From NCBI GenBank assembly GCA_007844125.1, contig CM017564.1, positions 24,794,263 through 24,858,262 of the forward strand: a DNA stretch of 64,000 nucleotides, written 5' to 3'. The stretch is from Sinonovacula constricta. Lineage: Eukaryota; Mollusca; Bivalvia; Cardiida; Solecurtidae. Positions within the stretch are counted from its first letter, which is position 1, and each line of letters begins with the position of its first letter. Made by a program: the position numbers and the translations under genes. Below the pieces are notes generated by a model. The model worked only from the letters and a program-made list of their open reading frames with translations. It was not told the origin of the DNA and did not search any database. Positions 42,301-55,337 of the stretch are shown here, piece after piece.

Positions 42301-45300
42301 TGCTACTGGGAGCTGTCTGGTCAGAATCTGCACTATAAGATCAGAGATCTACTTGGAGCTGTCTGATCAGGATCTGCACTATGAGATCAGCTAGCTACTG
42401 GGAGCTGTCTGATCAGGATTTGCACTATTAGATCAGTGATCTACTGGGAGCTGTCTGATCAGGATCTGCACTATAAGATCAGCTAGATACTGGGAGCTGT
42501 CTGATCAGGATCTGCACTATAAGATCAGCTAGATACTGGGAGCTGTCTGATCAGGATCTGCACTATTAGATTGCTAGCTCCTGGGAGCAGTCTGCTCAGG
42601 ATCTGCACTATTTGTAAGAGGGTTGTTAGCAATAAGTTATCTTGGGATGAAATGAAGACAAGTAAAAACTCCTCTGGAGATGCTACAAAAGAACAAAGTT
42701 CCAGATAATTGGCAAAACAAACAATAAATTAATAAATAAACAATGAATTAATAATAAAACTCAATACACTTACAGTCGTGTGGTGCAAGGTGTATCCATG
42801 CTAGTCGAAATAGGGGGCAGCACTAGTGCTCGTCTGTAACACGCACATTGCTGGGCCGTTCCATACTTTGTAAACCCAGCATTCTGAGCCACCATCATAG
42901 TCAATGGTGTAGCACTCACATATAAACAGTGCTTGTTGAATGCTCCTTACCACAGTTTTTTTTTTTTTTTAATTTTTCACTTATTCACTTTTTTATGTCA
43001 ATCAAATATTATTTAAAGACATTGTCACTGAAGTCTTCCTCAAAATGTATAAAGATCTTATTCAATATCAGTCACAATTTTTCAATATGTTCAACTTTTC
43101 ACTTTTTCACATAAAAACAAGATCGTCCCCTTCAGTCCAATAGAACAGTTGTTGTTATTATTGTTTTGGTTCAATTTTTGGGGTGTCAGACCTAAATGTT
43201 AATTTATTGACTAATTAAATAAAAAATAATGCATTGTATGTTCTATAATAATTGCATGTTTGGCACATTTAAAAAAAATTATTTTCTACTTATTTAAAAC
43301 AAAGAACAGCCTACCACTATAACTATAGCTACATTATGAAAAACTAAGTAAATGAGTAAAAATGTTTTATGACCAATTTTACAACTGCAGTATTACTAAT
43401 ATACTTATAGAAAAAAGAGTAAAAAATGCCTTTAGAAATAAAGGCTAACTCACAAACCAATATAACAAAACTTAATTATGAACTAATAACATGTTTTCCT
43501 TTTACAATAATTAACCTTCTTAGAGAAAGAAACCTATTGCTTTCAGTGACACTTTTTTCAATTCCTTCCTAATTTTATGACAAGAAACCTTCCTAACTAA
43601 CTGACCTAATCTACACAACACATACATGTAAACTCTCTGTAGGGAGACTCCCGCTTTTGGAGGGAGACTCCCTCTTTTGAAGGGAGACTCTCGCTTTTGG
43701 AGGAAGACTCCCGCTTTTGGAGGGAGACTCTCGCTTTTGGAGGAAGACTCCCTCTTTTGAAGGGAAACTCCCGCTTTTGGAGGGAGACTCTCGCTTTTGG
43801 AGGGAGACTCCAGCTTTTGAAGGGAGACTCCCGCTTTTGGAGGGAGACTCCCATTTTTGGAGGGAGACTCCCGCTTTTGGAGGGAGACTCCTTTTTTTAA
43901 GGGAGACTCCTGCTTTTGGAGGGAGACTCCTGCTTTTGGAGGGAGACTCTCGCTGTTGGAGGGAGACTCCCTCCTTTAAGGTTCAAAATTACTTGAAAAT
44001 TACAGGCGTTTTACAGAAATCTGGAAACAGATAATTTCCTTCTTTGATTATATGAATAAAACAAATCTCCCACTTTGAAAGTGAAAATCTCCCGCTTTGA
44101 CCTCAGAAAAAGTTCACATGTATATCAGCTTATAACCAAGTTCCCTGGCAAAAATCACTTGATGGGAAAGTTTTGAAACAGCCTTAGCAATAATAACCAG
44201 CGTCTTGTTTAAGCCAATATTTACTTGAAACATTATTCATCTGTTTTAAAAACATTAAAAAATGAGTCAACATTAACCCTTTGGGAAATTATGTTTAGAA
44301 ATTATGTCTGTACCATATACAATAACAATATATCAATGCACAAATTCTCCTTGTATATGACTGGACAATACACATACATGTGAACTCTCCCGCTTTTGGA
44401 GGGAGACTCCCACTTTTAAGATTCAAAATTATCTTAAAATGAGGGGTGTTTTACACATTTCGATAAATCTCCCTACTTAGAAACAGATAACTTCCTTCTT
44501 CGTTCATATGAAAATAACAAATCTCCCACTTTGCAAGTGAAAATCCCCTTCTATGGCCTCAGAAAAAGTTTACATGTATGGATACAACAGACAAATCAAC
44601 CAACCAATGAGATTTACAGCACTGCATGTTTAAAGGGGTATCAAAACACGGAATTAAAAGACACTATGGCAAACAATAATGAGCTTAACCTTCTGCTGAA
44701 CATAACTCAAGCAAGCCCCAACAACCCTTCCTCAATGAATTGCTTGATTACAGTAACAGTACTGTCTTATCAATGAGTAAACTTGAAGTCCCCTTGTCAT
44801 GTCCCCTTTATAACCCAAGACAAGCCACGACTGATAATGAAAACCAAGCAAGTTGCTGCTCTGAGATTCTCAACTTGTGGTTTATCACAAACGTATCGCC
44901 TTGATTGATAATAAAAAAGTGTTTGACAACAAGTTAAGACATCCAACTTTTAATTCCCATGAAGTGTTGACATAAAAAAAAATTGATAAAAAAAAAATTC
45001 ACCATAGGTCCATACAATCTAAACCAAAGTGCAAAAATGTTTTTGTTTTTTTTATATTCTAATTTCTTACTTTTCAGTTATCACATAAAACTCAGGTAAT
45101 TTGATATTTTTTTAGTAATTATTATATTGAAGGTGGGCATATCCAATTAAATCCAGTTTTCTTCAAATGAGGAAACACAATATAATTCATTTGAGTTCAT
45201 CAACCATTGCTTTCCATATTTCAATTTCTTGAATACTTCAGTTTCATGTGATTTTGAATAGTAAAAAATATATCCATAAAAATGTAAGTAATAAATATCG

Positions 45301-48300
45301 CATTGTGAAAAGAACTCTGCAAAACTAATAAACATTAACCCTTTGCTAGATGTATACATTCTCCATCCCATAAACAAACAACATACTCCACCCTAAAGGT
45401 GTTTCCAACAGGTAAAGGGTTAAATACATCCACAAAATAAAATAAAAACATCTATTATTCTTAAAACTATCCATGAATGCTCTACCATTTTGATCCAAAC
45501 AATTCCTATATTCCAGAAAATACTTTTCTCTCCTCTGGAAACAACAACATTGACCATTCACACCTTATTGCAGGAAAAACACCAACACTCTCACCTATAG
45601 CTTTACTATCTCCAAGCTTTAAACACTTTCCAATACCCAATATTTTCAATCAACAATAAGCCATTTTCATGCAGTCTCTTAGCTTTCCTCAGTAACTAGG
45701 GATGTGATAATCTTCCAGAGTGACAAAAAGTCTTTCAGCCTGCCTCCATGTCGTGTGTGTTGACAATCTCAGTGAGTGAGAGAAAGTCTTTTAGCTTTAC
45801 TCCGTATCTTGAGAGTTGACTATCTCACTGATTGAGAAAAAGTCTTTTAGCCTTCCCTGGAATTTTGAGAGTTGACAATGTTAGTAAGCGAAAGTCTCTC
45901 AGCCTTCCTCCATCACTGAAAGGTTGACAGTCAGCTGATTGCTGTAGACTGGCATACAATTGTCAACAGTCCATGATACCTGCAGGATTGAATGAAAACC
46001 AGTCTACCTGAGTTTTCCGATCAATTTCCCTGCAATAGCAGGCTCAAGCATCCAAGCATGTATTTATCTTTCCTCACCTTCTCTTTTTTTCTAGTTATCA
46101 ATTTATTATCCCTTAGAATGCTACAACTGTTAACTAGTAGCTTGATTCATTTGTTAATAACCTAGACTAATCATTAGTCATCTTCATACATTGCAATGCA
46201 AAAGTGCCCAGACATATTGCCAGAGATTCAGCAGAAAACAGTGTGGAGCCTGATCAGATCAGTAAAGTCAACAATAAATAAATCATGGCTGCATATTACT
46301 GAATGGTTTCCTGATGTATCTGTGAATAAACCAGCTGAAATTGGCATACTTAAACGTATTTTTTTTTGGTTATATTTAAAAATTGCAAGATACAAAAAAA
46401 AAAAACGACAACTGCAAAAATGGGACAAATATAAGCTCCATAAAATGTGTTTTGTTTTTTTGTTGTTGAGATACATCATAGTGACCAATAATGATAATTT
46501 AAGTGACACCAAGCTGTTTTAGTGAAGGAAGAATGGAGACAAATGTCTGGGTTGAACCAGTGGCACACTGCAGATCAGCTGGATGTCCTTATCACATAAA
46601 GCCATTCACCCCGAAAGGGATTCAAACCCACATGGTGGGAGGCTAAGCAGTCAGAGGAGTTACATATTGGCGGCTCTACCATTACACTAAGGCCACAGCC
46701 ACACCACCCAGCCCCCACCCTCACCACTAAAACTTTGGTGAATTCATATCGTGAGCATGGTCAGTTTTATCTTAATGGTCACACCTTTCGTACCACCAGC
46801 ACCAGAGGATTTTTATCTTAGACTGGTTCTGGGGAAATTACTTTAAATGCAAATGAAGTCCATTCATAATTAACTGCATGTAAATCAAGAGCTGAAACAA
46901 AGAGCAATTAAGCCAACCCATGAGTGCCAATTGGCCACAGACAGTTTAAAACATACAAAAACACATACAAAAGAATCACCAGGCATGCATTATCAAACTA
47001 ATTTTCTTTATGACAAAAACATAGAACAAGAAACATGTTCTTATTATTCTTTGCCACATATCTTTTGTTATCAAAAATCTAGGTGTTTTGGGGTTTTTTG
47101 CTAAGATCTACAGCCTTTATCTCTGCATTCAACACTTGAAGCAGTTATCTATTCAATTTCCTTGGACCAATCATGTTAAAGACATTCTTTGCCACTGCAT
47201 CAAAATTATTACACCTTGCTTGTGCATAAAAGTAAAATTATATCTGTTGGAACCTCAACAACAGCAAATAACATGTATATTTCAATCCCACCATGAATGT
47301 TTTATAAATTAGAATTAAACTACATCATACACACTTATCTTATTACTAATAATAAGCAACAATAACTAATCTATTAAATCATCAAAGAGACAGTAATCTA
47401 ACAATAAATAAATGCATCGAGAGCTATCTCTACAAGATCATCAGTACTGACTGCTGAGTCAGGTATCACTACAATGTGTTACCTATGCATTGTAAGGTAT
47501 AAGCAGAAAGTAAGGATTCATAATGTCCTACACAGATAAACAGAGTACATATCCAGCTCCAGCAAACTCCTTTTTTCCTTTTCCAATCCCTTTATACCCG
47601 TTACTTGCTAGAATCATCGTGTTGGGATGAGAATTATGGGAGATATGGTAAAACAAAATCCGATTTACTCCGTCTTATTGTGACAGTTATGAACAAATTA
47701 AGCATGAGCAGGGTTACTGGCTGACGGAGATCAATTTTCACCTGGATGGTGATCACTGATTAGCCGGACCCCACCTTCCCAGATTCCCTAATGACCATCT
47801 GATAATCAATATAATTAATATTTAAAGAGGTCAATTAGTTGTGTAATAGGTAACCCAGTACTGAACTAAGCCCTCAAACTACAATGGTTATCTTACATGT
47901 AACTGTAACTGTGTTGGTGACACTTTGATTGTATTGAACAGAACAGAACACAAGTTTATTCATTCAGCTTGAACATATATCAGTTCATCGTTGATCATAA
48001 ACACACAATATAAACATGCACATTTATATGCTTAATGTCTATCTACTTCCTTCTTTCTCTTCCTAACTTCTCTATTCTTGAAACAATTCCATATTATACA
48101 GTTTATTTATGAGTTGTATTACACTTTTACAAATTTACTTTATTTGCAAAGGGTATAATAGGGTATTCTGTAAAAACACTTAACAACAACTCCAACATAC
48201 TTTGTAAGGTAAAATAATTTGTTATCATACATTAAGATAATAAATACTGTTAATACTGATTCCTTTGCAAGAGCTATAATTCACTACAAAACTTACAGTA

Positions 48301-51300
48301 TACTTAAAGAATTTGACCTGTCTTTTAATAACAATATATACTTTTCTTATTCTAAATGTAACAATAAGCCAACTTCGAGAACTAAATAAACATCTCTTCT
48401 TAAAATGTAGGTTACCAGTAAAGAAATAAAAATGTTATGCTCGTTTATTGGGTTTATTGTCCCACAAAAAAGATTTCAGTTATCTGGAGAAGGCATCCAC
48501 CTGAAGCAGATACAGTGCTGCCTTCACCATGTATAGCATGCCGTAAACACCTGACATGATATCAGTCACATTATCCTGACACCAGAGCAACCAGACGTGC
48601 AACTACCCTTATGTTTGCCTGAGCATTTGCAAGGGATACCACTACCATTTTTAACGACCTTGATATGTCGAGGCTAATGATCAAACCTGGTGCCTCACGT
48701 AACTAGAGCTAATGCTCTACCGATTGCACTACCAGGTTTGGTAGAAATTAAAATAATCAAACAAGAAAATAAAGTGCATTTTGTTGCAATTTTACCACTT
48801 CTGATTTGTCATTTTTAATCAAGAATTATTTTAAGCATTACACATTGTTCAATATGAAATAAATAATGAAGTAAACAATAACATATTCATTAATAAACTG
48901 CAATACCCTTATCAACTGTGTTTTATCCACATCACAAACCTGCAATTTTCCACAAATGAGTTTTAACACAACAATTTATAATGAACATTTACTTGAAGAC
49001 ACTAATAACCACATCCACATATGATGAAACAATCCAACTTTTTGTTGAACACATTTCCATACAATTCAATATCCTAAATGAAACAACATTACTAACAACT
49101 CCCTTATTATCCATGTTGTGGTAACAGAATTAAAATCTAATCTATACAAATCCCCATATTTGTTACAGCCTTTCCTCAACTTTTCACCTCAAAATTGAAA
49201 CCCAGGCTTTTGATAACAAATGGATATCTAATACCCATGTTTTTCACAGCTTGCTGTCACCAGTCAAAAACCTGATGGAAACAGAGTTCTGGCAGGAACA
49301 AACCTATAATCCATTGATGGGATTAAGACGTTTAAGATATTTAAACCCTATTAACAAGTTTCAACATGGGTCAATGTATCACACACTTAATCAAATCATC
49401 TAATCCACAAAATCCACCTCACTAGTTTTTCAACAGCATTAATTTCACAAATATCTAGTTTTCTGGATGTTGTTTTTTTCAGGTAAAATTGAACTGATAT
49501 AATTATGTTTTTTTATTGGTGATGTCAAGCCCAGATAATTATTGATGGACTAAGACCCCAGATATTTTCCTTGGTAGAGCTACATGTGCACAGAAGGCCA
49601 GCTAAAACATCCAAAGCCTCTCTCTGATTAAAAGTTCTTGCCAGGACCAGGACTCCAACCCACATCCTGTGGGTTAGAGGATTGACAAGACTGTAAATCT
49701 AACTACTCAGCCATAACTAGCTGACGTAGTATATTCAATTCCAACAAGTATTTCCACAAATCATTATCAGTTAAAAGCAAAGACAAAAAATCTCTCATCC
49801 TTGAACTGTCTCTTTTTTACTATAACACTTTTCAATTTAAACATGTCTACTGGGCACCTGTGGTTGAGTGGTTAGAGGCGCTGACTTGTAACTCATCAGT
49901 CCCTCAGTGCGTGGGTTCGAGTCCTGGCTGAGATAAGAATGTGTGGGATATTGCCAGCTAACCTGCGGTGTGCCAGTGGTTCTCTCCAGATATAAGTCTT
50001 CCTCCACCATAAATTACCTGGACGTTGCCAATATGACCATAACTGTGTTGGCCAATGTAACAAAAAAAACAACAACAACATGTCTACACAAGCATACTTA
50101 TTTTGCATGTAGTTCTCATCAAATTGATGCCATAAAATGCAAAACAACAAAACACACACACTACTTACTTCACTCCTAAACATTTTTTTAAATGCCGACA
50201 TATCTTTCATTCACTACAAATATAAATGTTTGTATTATCCCCTGCTACTGCAAGTATTAAGGTAAGTATAAATACAACAATATTGCCTACAGTCTCAACA
50301 TTACTCAACAGATTCAAATCTTTTAGATATATACATGTAAAAAAAAACATTAATTTTTTTTATATTGTGCAAAAATATAAATATCTAAACCCACTATAAT
50401 CCTTGTTTTAAACAATCTCCACTATCAATGAATCTGCCAACATTCTAAATACTATTTACTGCTTTAAATTTCTAAAAAAAATCAAACATTTTTCATCCAA
50501 TACAAGAATATAAGTTATTTTCATCCGCTGCCAATAGTAGTATAAACACAAGCATAAATACCACAATATTCACAATATAAAACCATCACAACTATCCACT
50601 ATCTTGCCACACCAGCAAACAACTGTCAACTACCTGCACTACTAACTGTAGTCAATAATCAGCTGATTCTACATGAAGTTCCTTTTGAACACCCCCTTAT
50701 CACCACCCCCATCAAAGTCCCAGGGCACGTTCAGACCTATACCCCCTATCAAACGTAAACAATACAACAGAGCCAATCAATAGCCAGAGCGTCAATATAC
50801 AAGAGGATTTTCAAACTTCCACTAAAATTCTGTTAAGTGGTTACGCAGGTAAATTGGTAAATTTTACCCATGAATAGCGAGATTACTTATCTTCAGAAAA
50901 AAATCAATACCCATTGAAAATTGACTGTTCACCACAGCCCTGCTTGATGTCAGATGAAGGTCACACAAAAGGGTAGTTTAACCAAAAAAAAAACTGATCA
51001 TTTAACCATAATAATGTATTTATTTGTTATCAATTAAACAAACTAAGGCCTATCCTAAACTTATTGTAAGCATTAGCACAATACCAAAAGAAATATTTGT
51101 TAAGTTTAGGAAAACGAGCCTAGGTTAAATAAAATGATATAGTCAAGTTGTAAAGTATGCATTGAAAAGTTGGAAATTCCATTTATTTTTTTAAACTATA
51201 ATTCATTAAGTTATTCAAAAAAGTAAATACTGATGTGAACATACATGTACTTCATATCAATTATAATATTCATAATAGGATTGGCATATTATTAGAATAT

Positions 51301-54300
51301 TATTTTAACAATTTGTAACTGTGGGTCATATGTTTTTTATCAACTAAACATAAATTTTGTTAATTGTCACGGCAACTGCTTCGGATCTTTTTTTCAAAAA
51401 GTGAAGTTAAAAATTAAAAAACGTAAAAGTCGAAAATAAAATAAATAGCACAGGAAACATAATTCATACTTCACATAAAACACTGAGAGGAAACAAAATA
51501 AATACAACAATCCAATGTTTATTAAAATTTGTACAGAATCACAAACACACAAAAAATCCAACAAAGCACATTCATGAATTGTTAATTTGTAGCTGAAGGA
51601 CATATGCTGTTTTTTTTTATCAACTGAACATTAATTTTAGTTAAATTGATAATAATTTTGTAGTAATGTATCATATACATATTAACACACAATTTTACAA
51701 AGAAATATGTATTCATTTTTGTCCATGCAAAACATATTTTAAAAATAACAAGTTGGAAACTGCTATTAAAATAATATAATAAGTTCAACTATCTGCAAAG
51801 TCAATGAAAAAGAGTGAACAAAGCCTGCTAACAGAGATACATTTGTAATCAACCTAACTTAAGTCAATCAAATTAGATTTTTGTGTGTGTGTTTTTTGTT
51901 ACATTGAAAGGACACCATCACGGTCATATTGGCAATGTCCAGCTAATTATTGGTGGAGGAAGACCCCAGACTTACATCTGGGTAGAACTACTGGCACAAT
52001 TATGGTCATATTGTGATGTCCAGCTAATTATTGGTGGAGGAAGACCCCAGACTTACATCTGGGTAGAACCACTGGCACAATTATGATCATATTGGCAATG
52101 TCCAGCTAATTATTGGCTGAGGAAGACCCCAGACTTACATCTGGGAAGAACCACCGGCGCAACGCACAGAAGCTGGAGAACCTCCTCACATGGAAGTTCT
52201 TGTCCCGATCGGGACTCGAACCCACACGGTGAGGGGATGAGAAGTTTCAAGCCAGCGTTTCTAACCACCATGCGCTCCCCAAAATATATTTAAATACAAT
52301 CCTTTTCAAAGTATATATACCGGTCAGGGCTAGAAAAATACGCTAGCCCGACGTCCCGGACTAGTCAACATGTAGTTTCGGGCTACTGACCATTGGTCAT
52401 TAAATTAGTCCCGGGCTAGTCATTAAATAGACGGCCGGACAAGTGACAATACACAGCGGTACCTAATAGACCATTTCAAACCAAGCGTCTGGCCAATCCT
52501 ATTCCGCTGATCAAGTAGACGCTTAGTTAGAAAATCTTGCGAGACTCGGCGTGTTTTGCAAAACTGGGGGCTCTTCACTTCCGGATTTTGTATTATCTAA
52601 TTGAACGTAATACAGTACTGAAAATCCTGAAATTGACAAAAGTTCAGCGTCTGAATAACCATAAGTTGCCAAATAGTGCACGTATACAATCATCAATTGA
52701 CAGATAAATAAAACAATCGTAATAAAAACGAACTTATATCACGTTCATTTACATGTTAGATATTACAGAAATTATAATCATTACCGCCATTAAATTTACC
52801 TGGCCACACATGATCATCATCATGATCCCATATTACTTTGACTTTACTTGATTTCCAACTATTTGAATGAGGGTCTACACGCCTGGCTACGGCTTATTTT
52901 CCCATTCATGGCTTGAATGTTCTATGGCAAAATGTGGTCTAAAGTGGGCCCTACCGGGTACTTAATTTTTGTACCCGTTTTGTAAATTCATATTATGTTT
53001 CTCTTTGCGCGTGGGTCCCTTTCATACCATCATAAAGTTCTACTCTAACTGAATTTTATTTTTAAGACATGAGCGGACTCCCCAACTAATTAAGCTAGTT
53101 GGCAGTTTTATGACACCTTGTTTGTCTAGTGGACAGGAAGTGTGACCGTGTTTTGGCATCTTTTCCCCTTCGCAAGAACAGATGCATCCGCTATGCAGCT
53201 GTGTTTGAAACTGTCTCCATATGGCAGTCGTGTGGTTTATGACATTCACCATTTAAAGAGCAATATGCATTGACTTACGCGAGGATAACAAAAAGGACAA
53301 AACACTAAGGTCTACAATATCTTTTTTGGCTCATAAAAGGACCTAACGCTATTTTTAGCAGTACCAACAATGGTGCACCCTTTCCCAACCCCACTATTTT
53401 TTTCATTAAGGAAGAGGAAACGTGGATGTGGGGAGTTCAAGGAACACAATCTAATGTATTTTTCATCTCGTGTTTATTGCAAATGTATTATTTCAATAGC
53501 TCGCCTATTCTTTTGTAGTTAATCCGTTTATGATCATTCAATGGACTAAAGAAGTTTGTAAGGATATTTATATAAGTATAAACATGCGCAGTCTGAAATA
53601 TTACTACATAGTACAGTTTCCCCCCTCCACTCTCACTCCTTTAGAAAGTATACTTATGCCGCGAAGGTAAATTGTCAATAACGTTGCATATTTTTTTATA
53701 GCACACGCCGTTCATGTGTACTTATCATTTTTAATCTCTCAACAGTACCCAACGTTCACACCATCTCTATCTTCTAAATGGCAGCTTGAAGACAATTATC
53801 GATCGATATCATGTTACACAGTTTTATTTTGTTATTGTATAATGGCTCTATGTATGTGTTTGTACATTATGCCAATAAATTTATGTTTATGTTTATGTTA
53901 TGTATTAAGAGAAATAATGGGTCGGTCAATTTGAAACAAAAATATTTCTTTTCGGCGACTTCAAAAGATAGTGACCGTCGATTGTTTCCCAGAATTTTCT
54001 TTGATGTTGCAGTGTTAGCCAGAGAGCCCAGAAAAAGAAATAACACCGCATTTATTTTTTTTACAACCTTGAAGAAATTAAAATCACAGTGATGTAATTA
54101 GCGACTCCATGTTATAAGTGCGTGAACAATGTACACGTTACTGTCAGACAAGAATACCTCTTTGAAAATGTTCAGGTACAGTTAAAATTGATGTGTTTAT
54201 AGCTGACTAGTTAACAGAACAGTAGTTTGTGTTTCTTGTATCTTTATTTGGTTAGATAATATATGAGGTCAGAACTTCCTTGAAATTAAAAACTGACCTT

Positions 54301-55306
54301 TTTTCGAAGGTTGATATTATTTTGTATTTTCTGGTCCATCCGAACAATTATGTTATACATCTACATGATAAACCTATATATTTCTTTAATTGGCATGAGC
54401 AGCACTTTCAGAAAATGTATAGTTTTGATCATATTTTGTCATTTATACAAATTATAGAAATGGGTGGTTTTTGCTATCATCAATGTCAAACGAACGGCGT
54501 TGTTTACCATCACCTTTTATGGTTAAAGTACATCCGCCAGTTTCTGTAACGCACTGTTCGATTGGTTTACGTCGTATGACGTCAAACAAAACATGCAAGC
54601 GTCTTATCAACAAAACGACCTACAAAATCACAATAAACTATTTTGGTACGGACACAAATGATTAAATCCTTTGCGCAAGAGCCCCCAGTTTTGGAAAATC
54701 TCGAGAAAACGGGCCAAGTCTCGTAGCGCGAGATATAAATCGGCGCATGCGCACTAGACGTTTAAAATGGTCTATTAGCGATGCAACCAATCAAGCTATC
54801 GCCTGGGGCGTTTTATCAACACCACGTAATGGCTTCGCATAGACAATTCAAACGCATCCCAAAACAGCCAATCATGACGTGCGATACATCAACGCTTAAC
54901 ATGATCGGCCAATCAATGTGTAGGTGACAAATAACGGCATTAATACTGCATATTGAAGTACATGTGATAAGTGATAATTGATTCGCGAACTTTTTAAACT
55001 CGGCACGCGAAGAGTAACGATTAGAGCCAGGTAAGTCTCAGTTTGATGATCTTTACTTTCATAGTCATATCTGAATACAATAGCCAATTAAACAATACAC
55101 GATGCCAATTAAGGTGGGTATAAGGTATATCTTGGTACGAGATTGAAGATGATTTTAATTTTAATCCATCGTCAAGTCTGTGCTCTCAGATGACAGTCTT
55201 CGAATGTTGATGGCTATTAGACACCACGGCCCATCCCTGGAAAACTTTGTAGCAGATCGTGCCATTGACTTCTGGTTAGGAAGTGGGAAAAGTACACGAC
55301 ATGTGT

Positions 55307-55337
<31 letters not shown>

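Larger units (their letters stand above)
35606..42773. other. nek10 intron 2 (7.2 kb)
   Basis: Contains a near-complete roughly 490-bp TIR element, SINEs A and C, a split hairpin element and the 46-bp tandem array. 37210-39080 and 39310-40820 look unique, with one dispersed motif at 38203-38232. Confidence 0.65.

Noticed and set aside
41506..42612. CRISPR-like array
   Set aside because: Regular repeats, but the whole unit is repeated with no unique spacers, and the genome is animal.
43606..44034. Repetitive RFWRETLAFGGRLPLL-type frames
   Set aside because: Produced by the 20-bp array; frames shift among units and exist on both strands.
49851..49935. Functional tRNA gene
   Set aside because: A and B boxes are present, but the sequence continues as a SINE body with tail and target duplication, and no clean cloverleaf is evident. 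The heads at 8147, 28987, 59162 and 60555 were rejected for the same reason.
53040..54549. Transposase gene within the 2.3-kb nested element
   Set aside because: Frames are 70-93 codons with no motif I recognise and no joinable splice structure.
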